Shown in pieces: positions 28,754 through 37,907 of a DNA stretch of 64,000 nt (within the stretch, counting starts at the first letter, position 1; every line of letters starts with the position of its first letter). The translations under genes were made by a program, and so were the position numbers. Source of the stretch: Candidatus Ruthia sp. Cpac_8_S14 (GTDB lineage: Bacteria; Pseudomonadota; Gammaproteobacteria; PS1; Pseudothioglobaceae); assembly GCA_021730205.1 (NCBI GenBank), contig CP072533.1:1120133-1184132 (forward strand), given 5' to 3'. The notes beneath the pieces are model-generated. The model made no database searches. It was not told the DNA's origin and saw nothing but the letters and a program-made list of their open reading frames with translations.

Positions 28754-30295
28754 CTACCAAGTATGGTTTGCCTTAAAGTCATCAATTGCTGCTTGTAATT
28801 CATTTGAAATCTCATCATTATAATCACCTGTTTCATTAACTTTATCCATCAATGGCACTTGGTTTGCATTCATATAAGTGATTAGTGCCGCTTCAAAATC
28901 AACCACTTTATTTGCCTCAATGTCATCTAACGAACCTGAATTAGCAGCAAACAATGAGGTTGCCATTTCAGCAATTGATAAGGGCGAGTATTGATTTTGT
29001 TTCATTAACTCTGTCACACGTTGACCACGATCAATTTGCGCCTTAGTTTCTGCATCAAGGTCTGATGCAAATTGTGCAAAAGCCGCCAACTCACGATATT
29101 GAGCCAAATCAAGACGAATACCACCACCTAGTTTTTTAATAATATTAGTCTGCGCTGCACCACCCACACGTGATACTGACAAGCCTGCATTAATCGCTGG
29201 GCGAATACCTGCATTAAATAAATCTGTTTCTAAGAAGATTTGACCATCTGTAATTGAAATAACGTTGGTAGGAACGAATGCTGACACATCGCCACCTTGA
29301 GTTTCAATAATTGGTAATGCTGTTAAAGAGCCTGTTTTACCTTTAACTTCGCCATTAGTCATCTTTTCTACATAGTCTGCATTGACACGTGAGGCACGCT
29401 CAAGCAAGCGTGAATGTAGATAGAATACATCACCCGGATAAGCTTCACGCCCTGGTGGGCGTTTAAGCAATAAAGAAACCTCACGATAAGCCCAAGCTTG
29501 CTTGGTTAAATCGTCATAAACAATCAAAGCATCTTCACCTCGATCACGAAAATACTCAGCCATAGCACACCCTGCATAAGGTGCAATGTATTGTAGTGCT
29601 GGCGCTGATGCAGCGCCAGCAGTCACAATAATGGTGTTTGCCAATGCGCCGTGTTCTTCTAATTTGCGCACAACTGCCGCTACCGATGAATCTTTTTGAC
29701 CAATAGCCACATATACACAACGAATACCGCTGTCTTTTTGATTGATAATCGTATCAATCGCGACAGCTGTTTTACCTGTTTGACGATCGCCAATGATGAG
29801 TTCACGCTGACCACGACCCACTGGCACCATCGCATCAATCGCTTTAATGCCTGTTTGAATGGGCTGATCTACCGATTTACGATCAATCACGCCAGGTGCC
29901 ATTACTTCCAATGGTCGTACACTTTGGGCACCAATACCGCCCTTGCCATCAATGGCTTTGCCCAATGGATTAACCACTCGACCTAGCATAGCCTCACCAA
30001 CAGGTACTCCAACCAAACGATTGGTACATTTAACGATATCACCTTCTGAAATATGCAAATAATCACCCAGAACAACTGCGCCAACACTGTCTTGCTCTAA
30101 ATTAAGCGCCATGCCAAAGGTGTTATTTTGGAATTCAAGCATCTCACCAAACTGCACATCAGCCAAACCATGAATACGAACAATGCCGTCACTCACACTA
30201 ACCACGCTACCTTCTGTACGTGCCTCAACGGCAAAGTCAAATCCTTCTATCTGCTTTTTAATTAAATCACTAATTTCATGAGCGTTTAATTGCAT
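28754..30295 (-). CDS. atpA: ATP synthase F1 subunit alpha
   Basis: A 513-residue regulatory nucleotide-binding subunit. The P-loop is [13 protein letters not shown] and the signature is [14 protein letters not shown]. The N-terminus [16 protein letters not shown] is typical. It occupies its normal operon position between atpH and atpG. Confidence 0.98.
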   Translation of the reverse strand: MQLNAHEISDLIKKQIEGFDFAVEARTEGSVVSVSDGIVRIHGLADVQFGEMLEFQNNTFGMALNLEQDSVGAVVLGDYLHISEGDIVKCTNRLVGVPVGEAMLGRVVNPLGKAIDGKGGIGAQSVRPLEVMAPGVIDRKSVDQPIQTGIKAIDAMVPVGRGQRELIIGDRQTGKTAVAIDTIINQKDSGIRCVYVAIGQKDSSVAAVVRKLEEHGALANTIIVTAGAASAPALQYIAPYAGCAMAEYFRDRGEDALIVYDDLTKQAWAYREVSLLLKRPPGREAYPGDVFYLHSRLLERASRVNADYVEKMTNGEVKGKTGSLTALPIIETQGGDVSAFVPTNVISITDGQIFLETDLFNAGIRPAINAGLSVSRVGGAAQTNIIKKLGGGIRLDLAQYRELAAFAQFASDLDAETKAQIDRGQRVTELMKQNQYSPLSIAEMATSLFAANSGSLDDIEANKVVDFEAALITYMNANQVPLMDKVNETGDYNDEISNELQAAIDDFKANHTW

Positions 30296-30314
30296 AATTC
30301 TTCCTCTTTAAATT

Positions 30315-30875
30315 TTAATAATTTAGTGTATTATTGGATAGACGCAACCTTAACTCATCCACTTGGGCTTTGATTGACATATCGATAACTTTATCACCAT
30401 CTTTAACAATAACGCCACTTACTAAGTTTTTATCTATAGTAGTGTCAATGCTTACTACCTTGTTGTATTGATTTGCCAAATCACTCACAATTTTCTTTTT
30501 TTCAGGCTTGCTTAACTGATAAGCACTAATGACATTAAACATTTTGGCATCATTTGTTGTGTTCATCAAACTTTCAAACAAAGTGGCAATACTTGGCAAA
30601 GCGTTGGTACGATTATTGTCTAATAACATGCCAATAAATGTCGCTTCATGCTCGCTTAACTCTCTTGTCAATATTGATTTGAACAATGTCTTAATAGTGC
30701 TTAATTTATCTTGTTTTAAAACATCGGGAGAAGCAATAAATCTGCGCAGTTGCTCATCAATAAGCAACTGCGCGCCTGCATTTAAAACCATTTTCCACTG
30801 CAAATGCGATTTGTCTTGCTGTGCCAATCCAAAAATTGCATTGGCATAAGGTTTGGCGATGACGGCTAATTCCAT
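30315..30875 (-). CDS. atpH: ATP synthase F1 subunit delta
   Basis: A 186-residue peripheral-stalk subunit. It starts ELAVIAKPYANAIFGLAQQ and has the C-terminal signature LVSGVIVKDGDKVIDMSIK characteristic of delta/OSCP. It lies 6 bp after atpF. Confidence 0.96.
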   Translation of the reverse strand: MELAVIAKPYANAIFGLAQQDKSHLQWKMVLNAGAQLLIDEQLRRFIASPDVLKQDKLSTIKTLFKSILTRELSEHEATFIGMLLDNNRTNALPSIATLFESLMNTTNDAKMFNVISAYQLSKPEKKKIVSDLANQYNKVVSIDTTIDKNLVSGVIVKDGDKVIDMSIKAQVDELRLRLSNNTLNY

Positions 30876-30881
30876 AACTAA

Positions 30882-31355
30882 CTACGACAACGATTGTGAC
30901 AATTTACCCAACATTTGTTGGTGTACTTTCGCATCAACTTCCTTGGCAAGCACCGCATTAACACCTTGCATAACCAAATCAGACACTTGATTTTTTAACT
31001 CATTACGTGTTTGAATTGTGTCTTGTTCAAGCTGTGCTTGTGCTTGTGCTCTTACTTTACTCGCTTCTCTTAAAGCAACGTCTTTCGCATCTTCAACCAT
31101 ATTCAATGCTTGACGAGTGGCATTTGCAATAATGTCAGCCGCCTGATCTTTAGATTGATTAATCATCTCTTGAGCTTTGACTTGCGCTTCTTCTTGCTCA
31201 GAACGACCACGCTCCGCCGCTAATAAACCGTTTTCTATACGTTTTTTACGTTCTTCCATGGCCATTACAATAGGCGGCCAAACAAATTTCATACAAAACC
31301 AAGTAAACATGGCAAACATGATTAATTGCCCAAACATCGTCAAATTAATATTCAT
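30882..31355 (-). CDS. atpF: ATP synthase Fo subunit b
   Basis: A 157-residue stator subunit. One N-terminal membrane helix (LIMFAMFTWFCMKFVWPPI) is followed by a long charged coiled coil rich in Glu/Gln/Ala. Length and position are normal. Confidence 0.96.
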   Translation of the reverse strand: MNINLTMFGQLIMFAMFTWFCMKFVWPPIVMAMEERKKRIENGLLAAERGRSEQEEAQVKAQEMINQSKDQAADIIANATRQALNMVEDAKDVALREASKVRAQAQAQLEQDTIQTRNELKNQVSDLVMQGVNAVLAKEVDAKVHQQMLGKLSQSLS

Positions 31356-31389
31356 AGCTCAACCCTTGCGTTCTAAATCGTTTTTTATT

Positions 31390-31626
<237 letters not shown>

Positions 31627-31647
31627 TTACTCCTATTTATAAAAAAA

Positions 31648-32873
<1,226 letters not shown>

Positions 32874-32882
32874 AAAATTGAG

Positions 32883-32888
32883 ATTATA
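32883..32888 (-). promoter_or_regulatory. -10 element upstream of the atp operon
   Basis: A perfect TATAAT on the minus strand lies 10 bp before the atpI ATG. The -35 position is AT-rich without a good match, so the assignment rests on the -10 alone. Confidence 0.4.
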
Positions 32889-32993
32889 CTAGTCCGGCTT
32901 ATAAAAAAATCGTTTTTTTGTGAGTTTAATCAAGTTAAATCACTATTAATATGTTATATGTTCATAACTGACAACATAAGCACATTGTGATGT

Positions 32994-33024
32994 ACTTGAC
33001 AAGTGTGTGCATTATCAGAATAAT
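32994..33024 (+). promoter_or_regulatory. Sigma70-type promoter of the SQR gene with overlapping palindrome
   Basis: TTGACA at 32996-33001, 17-bp spacer, then AATAAT at 33019-33024 (5 of 6 to consensus). The -35 lies inside the perfect 11-bp palindrome ACTTGACAAGT (32994-33004), a possible operator. A GAGGAGAG ribosome site precedes the ATG at 33049. Confidence 0.65.
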
Positions 33025-33048
33025 TGACTTATTTTTGAGGAGAGAAAT

Positions 33049-34335
33049 ATGGCCCATATTGTTGTTATTGGCGCAAGCACGGGCGGACTGCCTTTTGCCT
33101 ATGATATTAAGAAAACATTAGGAAAAAATCACAAGGTAACGGTTATTTCCAATAATCCGAACTTTAACTTTATTCCTTCAAATCCTTGGTTGGCAGTTGG
33201 TTGGCGCAGTGAGGAGGACATTAGTTTTTTACTTGAACCTCATTTGAAACGTAAAGATATTGAACTGATTGTCGGCGAGGCTAGTGAAATCAAACCTAAT
33301 GATAATCAAGTTATGATTGACGACCAAGTTGTAGACTATGACTATCTAGTGCTAGCCACAGGCCCTAAATTAGCCTTTGATGAAATTGAAGGCTTGGGTC
33401 CTGAAGGTCATAGTGTTTCAATTTGCACCACTGCTCACGCTGAATCAGCGCGCCAAAAGTGGGAAGAGTTTTGTGCGAATAGTGGTGGTCCAATTGTTGT
33501 GGGCGCAGTGCAAGGTGCTTCCTGTTTTGGTCCAGCTTATGAATTTGCATGTGTCATGGATACTGACCTTAAAAAACGAGGTATTCGTGATAAATGTCCC
33601 ATCACCTTTGTGACTGCAGAGCCGTATATTGGCCATTTAGGTTTGGGTGGTGTGGGCGATTCAAAAGGTCTGTTAGAATCAGAGTTCAGGCAACGTCATA
33701 TCAAGTGGATTACCAATGCCAAGGTGACTAATATTACCGTTAATAATGTCACTGTAGACCAAGTTAACGACGAAGGAGGAGTGATTAAAACTATGGAGAT
33801 TGCCACCCAATACACCATGATGTTGCCGGCCTTTAAAGGCGTTGATACGGTTGCAAAATTAGCCGATGTAGATGTAAGCTTTGTCAATCCACGTGGCTTT
33901 GTCATGGTGAATGATTATCAACAATCCCTTGTTAAAGATAATATTTTTTCAGTTGGTGTGAATATCGCTATTCCACCTGTTGAAGCAACACCTGTTATGT
34001 GCGGCACGCCAAAAACAGGCTACATGATTGAATCCATGGTCACCGCTGTTGTACATAATATTGAAGAAATGATTGCCGACAAGTCGCCTTCTCACATTCC
34101 AACTTGGAATGCAGTTTGTATTGCTGACATGGGCGATACAGGTGCAACCTTTATCGCTATGCCACAAATTCCACCTAGAAACGTTACTTGGGCTAAAAAA
34201 GGCAAAATGATGCACCTTGCTAAAATTGCCTTTGAGAAATTCTTCATTCGCAATATGAAAACAGGCAACTCAGAGCCTACCTATCAAAAGTACATTTTCA
34301 AAATGTTGGGCATTGAACGTTTAAAGAAAAAATAG
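33049..34335 (+). CDS. sqr: Sulfide:quinone oxidoreductase-like flavoprotein
   Basis: A 428-residue FAD protein of the two-dinucleotide-binding-domain family. The N-terminal ADP-binding motif is IVVIGASTGGLPFAYDI and the second FAD segment is YDYLVLATGP. Cysteines at about 126, 159 and 318 (SICTTAH, QGASCFGP, PVMCGTP) match the spacing of the redox and persulfide cysteines of SQR. Expected role: membrane-associated oxidation of sulfide with electrons to ubiquinone. A consensus promoter and strong ribosome site suggest high expression. Flavocytochrome c sulfide dehydrogenase or a type II NADH dehydrogenase are alternatives, but the cysteine pattern favours SQR. Confidence 0.85.
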   Translation: MAHIVVIGASTGGLPFAYDIKKTLGKNHKVTVISNNPNFNFIPSNPWLAVGWRSEEDISFLLEPHLKRKDIELIVGEASEIKPNDNQVMIDDQVVDYDYLVLATGPKLAFDEIEGLGPEGHSVSICTTAHAESARQKWEEFCANSGGPIVVGAVQGASCFGPAYEFACVMDTDLKKRGIRDKCPITFVTAEPYIGHLGLGGVGDSKGLLESEFRQRHIKWITNAKVTNITVNNVTVDQVNDEGGVIKTMEIATQYTMMLPAFKGVDTVAKLADVDVSFVNPRGFVMVNDYQQSLVKDNIFSVGVNIAIPPVEATPVMCGTPKTGYMIESMVTAVVHNIEEMIADKSPSHIPTWNAVCIADMGDTGATFIAMPQIPPRNVTWAKKGKMMHLAKIAFEKFFIRNMKTGNSEPTYQKYIFKMLGIERLKKK

Positions 34336-34404
34336 ACTTCCCTAATTCTGTTTTCTATGCTAAAAGAGTCACCTTGAAATCTACAAGCACCTACTGGAAT
34401 CCCC

Positions 34405-34735
34405 TTGATTCTTCAAGCTTCGGAAAATGGAAGGAATGTTCTAGAGCTTACCGTTCCTGAAAACCTAGTCTCTGGTGGTTATGTTCAGTTAACTAAATTC
34501 AAAGATGGGTACTGTACAAATTGTTTTGGCGCTAAAAGTCATGGTTATTCTGAAGAGATATTTATTATATCTGGCAGGATTTATGGCAAAGCTTTTGAAC
34601 AATGGCTTGGAACTGGTACGTATACAAGCAGGCCTCCAGGTGAAGTTCATGAACCCTTTTTGCCGACGGTGATGTTTTGTTTGATTATGGAGGTGTCATG
34701 TCCCAGACAATCCATTACAAAAAAACTGATAAATC
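34405..34735 (+). pseudogene. Relic of a ChrR-like cupin protein
   Basis: The frame gives LTVPENLVSGGYVQLTKFKD, GYSEEIFIISGRIYGKAFEQ and GTGTYTSRPPGEVHEPF. The E-x(5)-G then Y-x-S-R-P-P-G-E-x-H pattern is the cupin seen in ChrR-like proteins. The normal start is missing, and after EVHEPF the sequence soon runs into the antisense of the recN relic. The apparent 151-residue ORF is therefore a composite and not an intact gene. Confidence 0.5.
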
Positions 34736-34754
34736 ATTCCAAATTAAAAGCTTA

Positions 34755-34870
34755 TAAAAGAATGGATTTCCCTGCGCCTGTTTCACCCGTAACAACACTC
34801 ATACCTTGCTTAAAAGATAAGTCTAGCATTTTCAACAACAGCCAAATTTTTAACACTTAATTGAGACAGC
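34755..34870 (-). pseudogene. recN: Relic of recN, only the N-terminus left
   Basis: Directly after nadK on the same strand the sequence reads LSQLSVKNLAVVENARLI, then after a one-base shift FKQGMSVVTGETGAGKSILL and a stop. This is the RecN N-terminus with its Walker A motif. The start codon position reads ACG instead of ATG. All 500 or so downstream codons are gone, replaced by the cupin relic. nadK-recN is a known neighbourhood. RecN-mediated break repair is lost. Confidence 0.85.
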
Positions 34871-34876
34871 GTTTGA

Positions 34877-35695
34877 TTAAAGCTTGCGACCCCAATGTAA
34901 TTTAGAGCGAACAATCTCAAAATAGTCATAATCCTTAGGGTGTAATAAATGAATAAAACTACTGTGCTGACGCACACGAATATCCTGCCCTGCTTTGGTA
35001 GCAACCGAAGTTTGCCCATCAAAACTAACAATTGCACCATCATCTGAATCTTTCACTTGAATCACTACTTCACTATCACCTGACACCAATAAAGGGCGGT
35101 GACTCATAGTGTGTGGACAGATTGATACCAAACCAATAGCATTCACACCTGGATGCATAATAGGACCACCACTGGATAGTGCATAAGCGGTTGATCCTGT
35201 TGGTGTAGTAATAATCAAACCATTGGCACGCTGATTATTAACAAATTTATCATCAATATAAACATCAAATTCAACCATTTTTAAATGCTCTTTTCGATGG
35301 ATAACCACATCATTCAATGCTAAAAAGTTGTCTGATGCTTTGTTGTTCTGCTCTATTTGGCAAGATAGCAGACAGCGCTCTTCTTTGGTGTATTCACCAT
35401 TTAAAACTTCAGAAACAGTATCAAACATACTTGTTAATGGTACATCTGCCAAAAAGCCCAGCCGCCCAAGATTAATACCCAAAATTGGAATATTGTTATC
35501 AACAAAACTACGCGCTGTACTAAGTAGTGAGCCATCACCACCTAAAACAATAATCAAGTTCGCCTGTTGAGCAATACTTTTATCGTCAAACACCATACCT
35601 ACATCCTGAGTTGATAAAAATTCACGCAACTCAATAGCTGTGTCTTCACTCACAGAATCGTTAGGTTTGGTAATAATGCCAATTGTGTTAAACAT
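34877..35695 (-). CDS. nadK: NAD kinase
   Basis: A 272-residue NAD+ kinase producing NADP+. The GGDGSLLSTAR motif (Asp as catalytic base) lies near residues 52-62 and NGLIITTPTGSTAYALSSGGPI is the second conserved block. It is divergent from grpE across 111 bp and followed by the recN relic. Confidence 0.96.
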   Translation of the reverse strand: MFNTIGIITKPNDSVSEDTAIELREFLSTQDVGMVFDDKSIAQQANLIIVLGGDGSLLSTARSFVDNNIPILGINLGRLGFLADVPLTSMFDTVSEVLNGEYTKEERCLLSCQIEQNNKASDNFLALNDVVIHRKEHLKMVEFDVYIDDKFVNNQRANGLIITTPTGSTAYALSSGGPIMHPGVNAIGLVSICPHTMSHRPLLVSGDSEVVIQVKDSDDGAIVSFDGQTSVATKAGQDIRVRQHSSFIHLLHPKDYDYFEIVRSKLHWGRKL

Positions 35696-35751
35696 ATTTG
35701 TTAATCATTAAGATTGAATTCTTTAAAATGGTCACCATATAATTAAGCACT

Positions 35752-35778
35752 TTGTGGACAATCTCAATCTTATCCACA
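35752..35778. promoter_or_regulatory. Two opposed DnaA-box-like sites between nadK and grpE
   Basis: TTATCCACA at 35770-35778 is an exact DnaA-box sequence. TGTGGACAA at 35753-35761 is its one-mismatch inverted partner, making a TTGTGGA/TCCACAA inverted repeat across the divergent promoter region. Binding by DnaA is inferred, not shown. Confidence 0.4.
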
Positions 35779-35818
35779 ATCAATACTTTTAATAAATATA
35801 CATGAATTGAGCAACAAA

Positions 35819-36379
35819 ATGACAAAAAAGAAACCAGAAAATAAGGACCAAAAAAAATTCTCAAAAAAAGAGGATATTGAAGCCGCCATTAAAGCCGCCT
35901 CGCAAACATCTCAAAAAGATGATTTGCAAGAACAGCTAGCCCAAGCGCAACAATCTGCCAAAGATAATTGGGACAAACTTCTAAGGTCTCAAGCAGAAAT
36001 GGAGAACCTCAAACGCCGCAACGCTAAAGATGTTGAAAATGCACACAAGTTTGCACTGGATGGTTTTGTCAAAGCATTGCTCGAAGTCAAAGACTCGTTA
36101 AGCATGGGCATTAAAACTGCACAAGAAGAAAAAGCCACCGTTAAGCATATTGTTGAAGGGCTAGAAATGACCGATAAAGTTTTTCTCTCAACCCTAGAAA
36201 AATTTGGCGTAGAAATGATTAATCCAGAAGGTGAACCCTTTAACCCAGAATTACACGAAGCCGTTACCATGGTACCCATGCCAGATAAAAACTCAAATTC
36301 TGTTTTAGAAGTCGTACAATTTGGTTTTACTTTAAATAATCGCTTAGTTCGTCCAGCAATGGTGGTGGTAGTCCAATAA
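35819..36379 (+). CDS. grpE: Nucleotide exchange factor GrpE
   Basis: Co-chaperone for DnaK; 186 residues from this ATG. A frame-consistent TTG 12 bp upstream (35807) would add four residues; ATG is preferred because GAG sits at ribosome-site distance. The N-terminus is Lys-rich, followed by a long coiled coil (about residues 40-80), then [16 protein letters not shown] and the C-terminal [13 protein letters not shown], both conserved. dnaK and dnaJ do not follow; relics do. Confidence 0.95.
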   Translation: MTKKKPENKDQKKFSKKEDIEAAIKAASQTSQKDDLQEQLAQAQQSAKDNWDKLLRSQAEMENLKRRNAKDVENAHKFALDGFVKALLEVKDSLSMGIKTAQEEKATVKHIVEGLEMTDKVFLSTLEKFGVEMINPEGEPFNPELHEAVTMVPMPDKNSNSVLEVVQFGFTLNNRLVRPAMVVVVQ

Positions 36380-36416
36380 GCAATAAGTTTCTAAAACTCA
36401 AGCAAGCCTCCAATAA

Positions 36417-36442
36417 CAAAGTGAGCAACAAAATTGCTCATT
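36417..36442 (+). terminator. Hairpin after grpE, possible terminator
   Basis: TGAGCAA-caaaa-TTGCTCA forms a perfect 7-bp stem about 40 bp after the grpE stop. No T-run follows, so termination is uncertain. Confidence 0.35.
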
Positions 36443-36606
36443 ACTCACATCATATTGTAGTTTAATGTGCGTTGTTTTACTTTTTATTGCGATACCATGT
36501 TTCCTATAACAACGATTATCTGTAGCGATGTCATACATATGGCACCTGTGTTTATTATTATTTTATCAAACACCCCTTTCTAACAAATCTAAAAGGAGGT
36601 ATTGAT

Positions 36607-36708
36607 ATGAAACTTACAAGAGAAAAGACTTACCGGTTAAATTTAGATAAGCACTATAGAATGATAAAACTAATCAATCGTTACAATACGAAAACCAATT
36701 TCATCTGA
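36607..36708 (+). CDS. 33-codon ORF with a perfect Shine-Dalgarno, possibly a truncated gene start
   Basis: AAAGGAGGT lies 8 bp before an ATG that opens a short basic frame (MKLTREKTYRLNLDKHYRM onward). The stop falls in sequence antisense to the end of the sulfatase-modifying-factor relic. The unusually good ribosome site suggests a gene start whose body was deleted. A working small peptide cannot be excluded. Confidence 0.3.
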   Translation: MKLTREKTYRLNLDKHYRMIKLINRYNTKTNFI

Positions 36709-36995
36709 TTTTTCAGACTTGAGTATATGTTGATAGTTTAAATCAACAAATTTTTCACTAATAGATTTCTAACTACCGTACCGCCTTTGGCGACTCTCTT
36801 TTGAGTGCCCTCATCAATAAACCCACTCCCAAACATTGCCAAGCATATCATACAACCCCCGTGAGTTAGGGCTTAGAGGTTTAACAGGCATTATAGACTT
36901 TGATTGATTGTTGCAATAATAAACATTTACCTGACTGCAAATATTCTTCTTAACGCTCAGAGCGTTAGCATTAGCTGCATATTTTCAATGGATGG
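36670..36995 (-). pseudogene. Relic of a formylglycine-generating-enzyme-like (FGE-sulfatase) protein
   Basis: On the minus strand fragments read KYAANANAL, MPVKPLSPNSRGLYDMLGNV then WEWVY, then after frame changes RVAKGGTVV and SEKSDEIGFRIV. GLYDMLGNVWEW and GFRxV are hallmark motifs of the FGE/SUMF1 fold, found in sulfatase activators and other proteins. Several frameshifts and missing middle sequence show it is dead. Which FGE-fold subfamily it was cannot be said. Confidence 0.7.
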
Positions 36996-36999
36996 ACTT

Positions 37000-37419
37000 T
37001 GGTAGCATGTAGTGTTTGTTGTCATTGGTCGAGTGTGTAAAGATTGCTTTGTCCTGAAAAAAACAGTATTTTTGCCCTAATAAGAAAGCAAGGTACTCAG
37101 TGGCTGATAGTTATTACTAAGCATAATGTAGAACAATTAAAATATCCAAATATAACAGCAGTTGCATATATAACCACAACTGCCGAAGTAAAAATCAGTA
37201 TCAGATTGTATTGTTACTTCTGCAAATGTGAATGCGGTTACCAATGCATTATCTAACCAAAAAATCTTATTTTATGTTAAATTTATCAATAGTGTGCATA
37301 AAAATACTATTCTACGTTTTTGGGTACCTTGATGTGCTTCATGCAAAATCAATGAACAAGTTATGAGCCACATTTATAGCAAAATATACAAAAATTCAAC
37401 TTTTTTAAAATCAATGTGG
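37000..37419. other. Decayed AT-rich sequence, no supported gene
   Basis: A 70-codon plus-strand frame (37044-37256) is open, but it lacks a ribosome site, has an odd composition and fits no family. The rest of the stretch has stops in all frames. It probably contains the missing N-terminal parts of the flanking relics. Confidence 0.4.
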
Positions 37420-37842
37420 TAGCACGAACAAATGGCTATCGCAAGCCTAAAAGATTGAAAAAAAGTCTTAGACTACACACATAGCAAAGTATATGCAGAA
37501 TTAACCCTAGCACAACCCATTGAAACAACTAAAAAAACGAGCAGTTACCCAATCACAAAGTCACAAAATGTTTCAAAAAATTAAGGATTTTTTTCACCCT
37601 TAAATAAAGACTGGGTATAACAACTCAAACTTAACTACCGACCTGACATTGTCTTATTTAATGAGGGCAATGAAATTACTCGTATTGATGGATTTTTATA
37701 CAACTTTCATTTTTAGAAAGTATTGTGCGGCTACGTGAATGGTGACTTTTATCAAGAATTTGCAAACTTATAACGCCTATCTTGCGTATAGACAAAAAGG
37801 GATTTACTTAAACAAGGCGTTGACATTGATATTTGTAAATAA
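37420..37842 (+). pseudogene. Relic of a SoxW-like periplasmic thioredoxin
   Basis: Across frames the sequence reads VLDYTHSKVYAELTLAQPIE, then LNYRPDIVLFNEGNEITRID with GFLYNFHF, YVNGDFYQEFANL and LLKQGVDIDICK before TAA at 37840-37842. The order (strand with cis-Pro-like RPD, EGxEITRxxGxL, YxxxGDFxxxF, C-terminal GVDIDIxK) fits SoxW/thioredoxin-like proteins of sulfur oxidisers. The CxxC region is not recognisable. It precedes dsbD, which would have supplied reductant. Confidence 0.6.
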
Positions 37843-37907
37843 TATTTACTTGTTGCAACTAAGCGTATAACATGCTAAGGCTCAATTGCTACATTGAGGA
37901 AAGAGGC

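Noticed and set aside
34405..34860. 151-codon ORF looking like an intact small protein
   Set aside because: The first part is a cupin relic and the last 35 codons are the antisense of recN sequence; the join is accidental.
35752..35778. Replication origin
   Set aside because: Only two DnaA boxes, no AT-rich 13-mer array, and no dnaA, dnaN or gidA nearby.
37044..37256. 70-codon ORF
   Set aside because: No ribosome site, odd Cys/Tyr-rich composition and position between relics; treated as chance.
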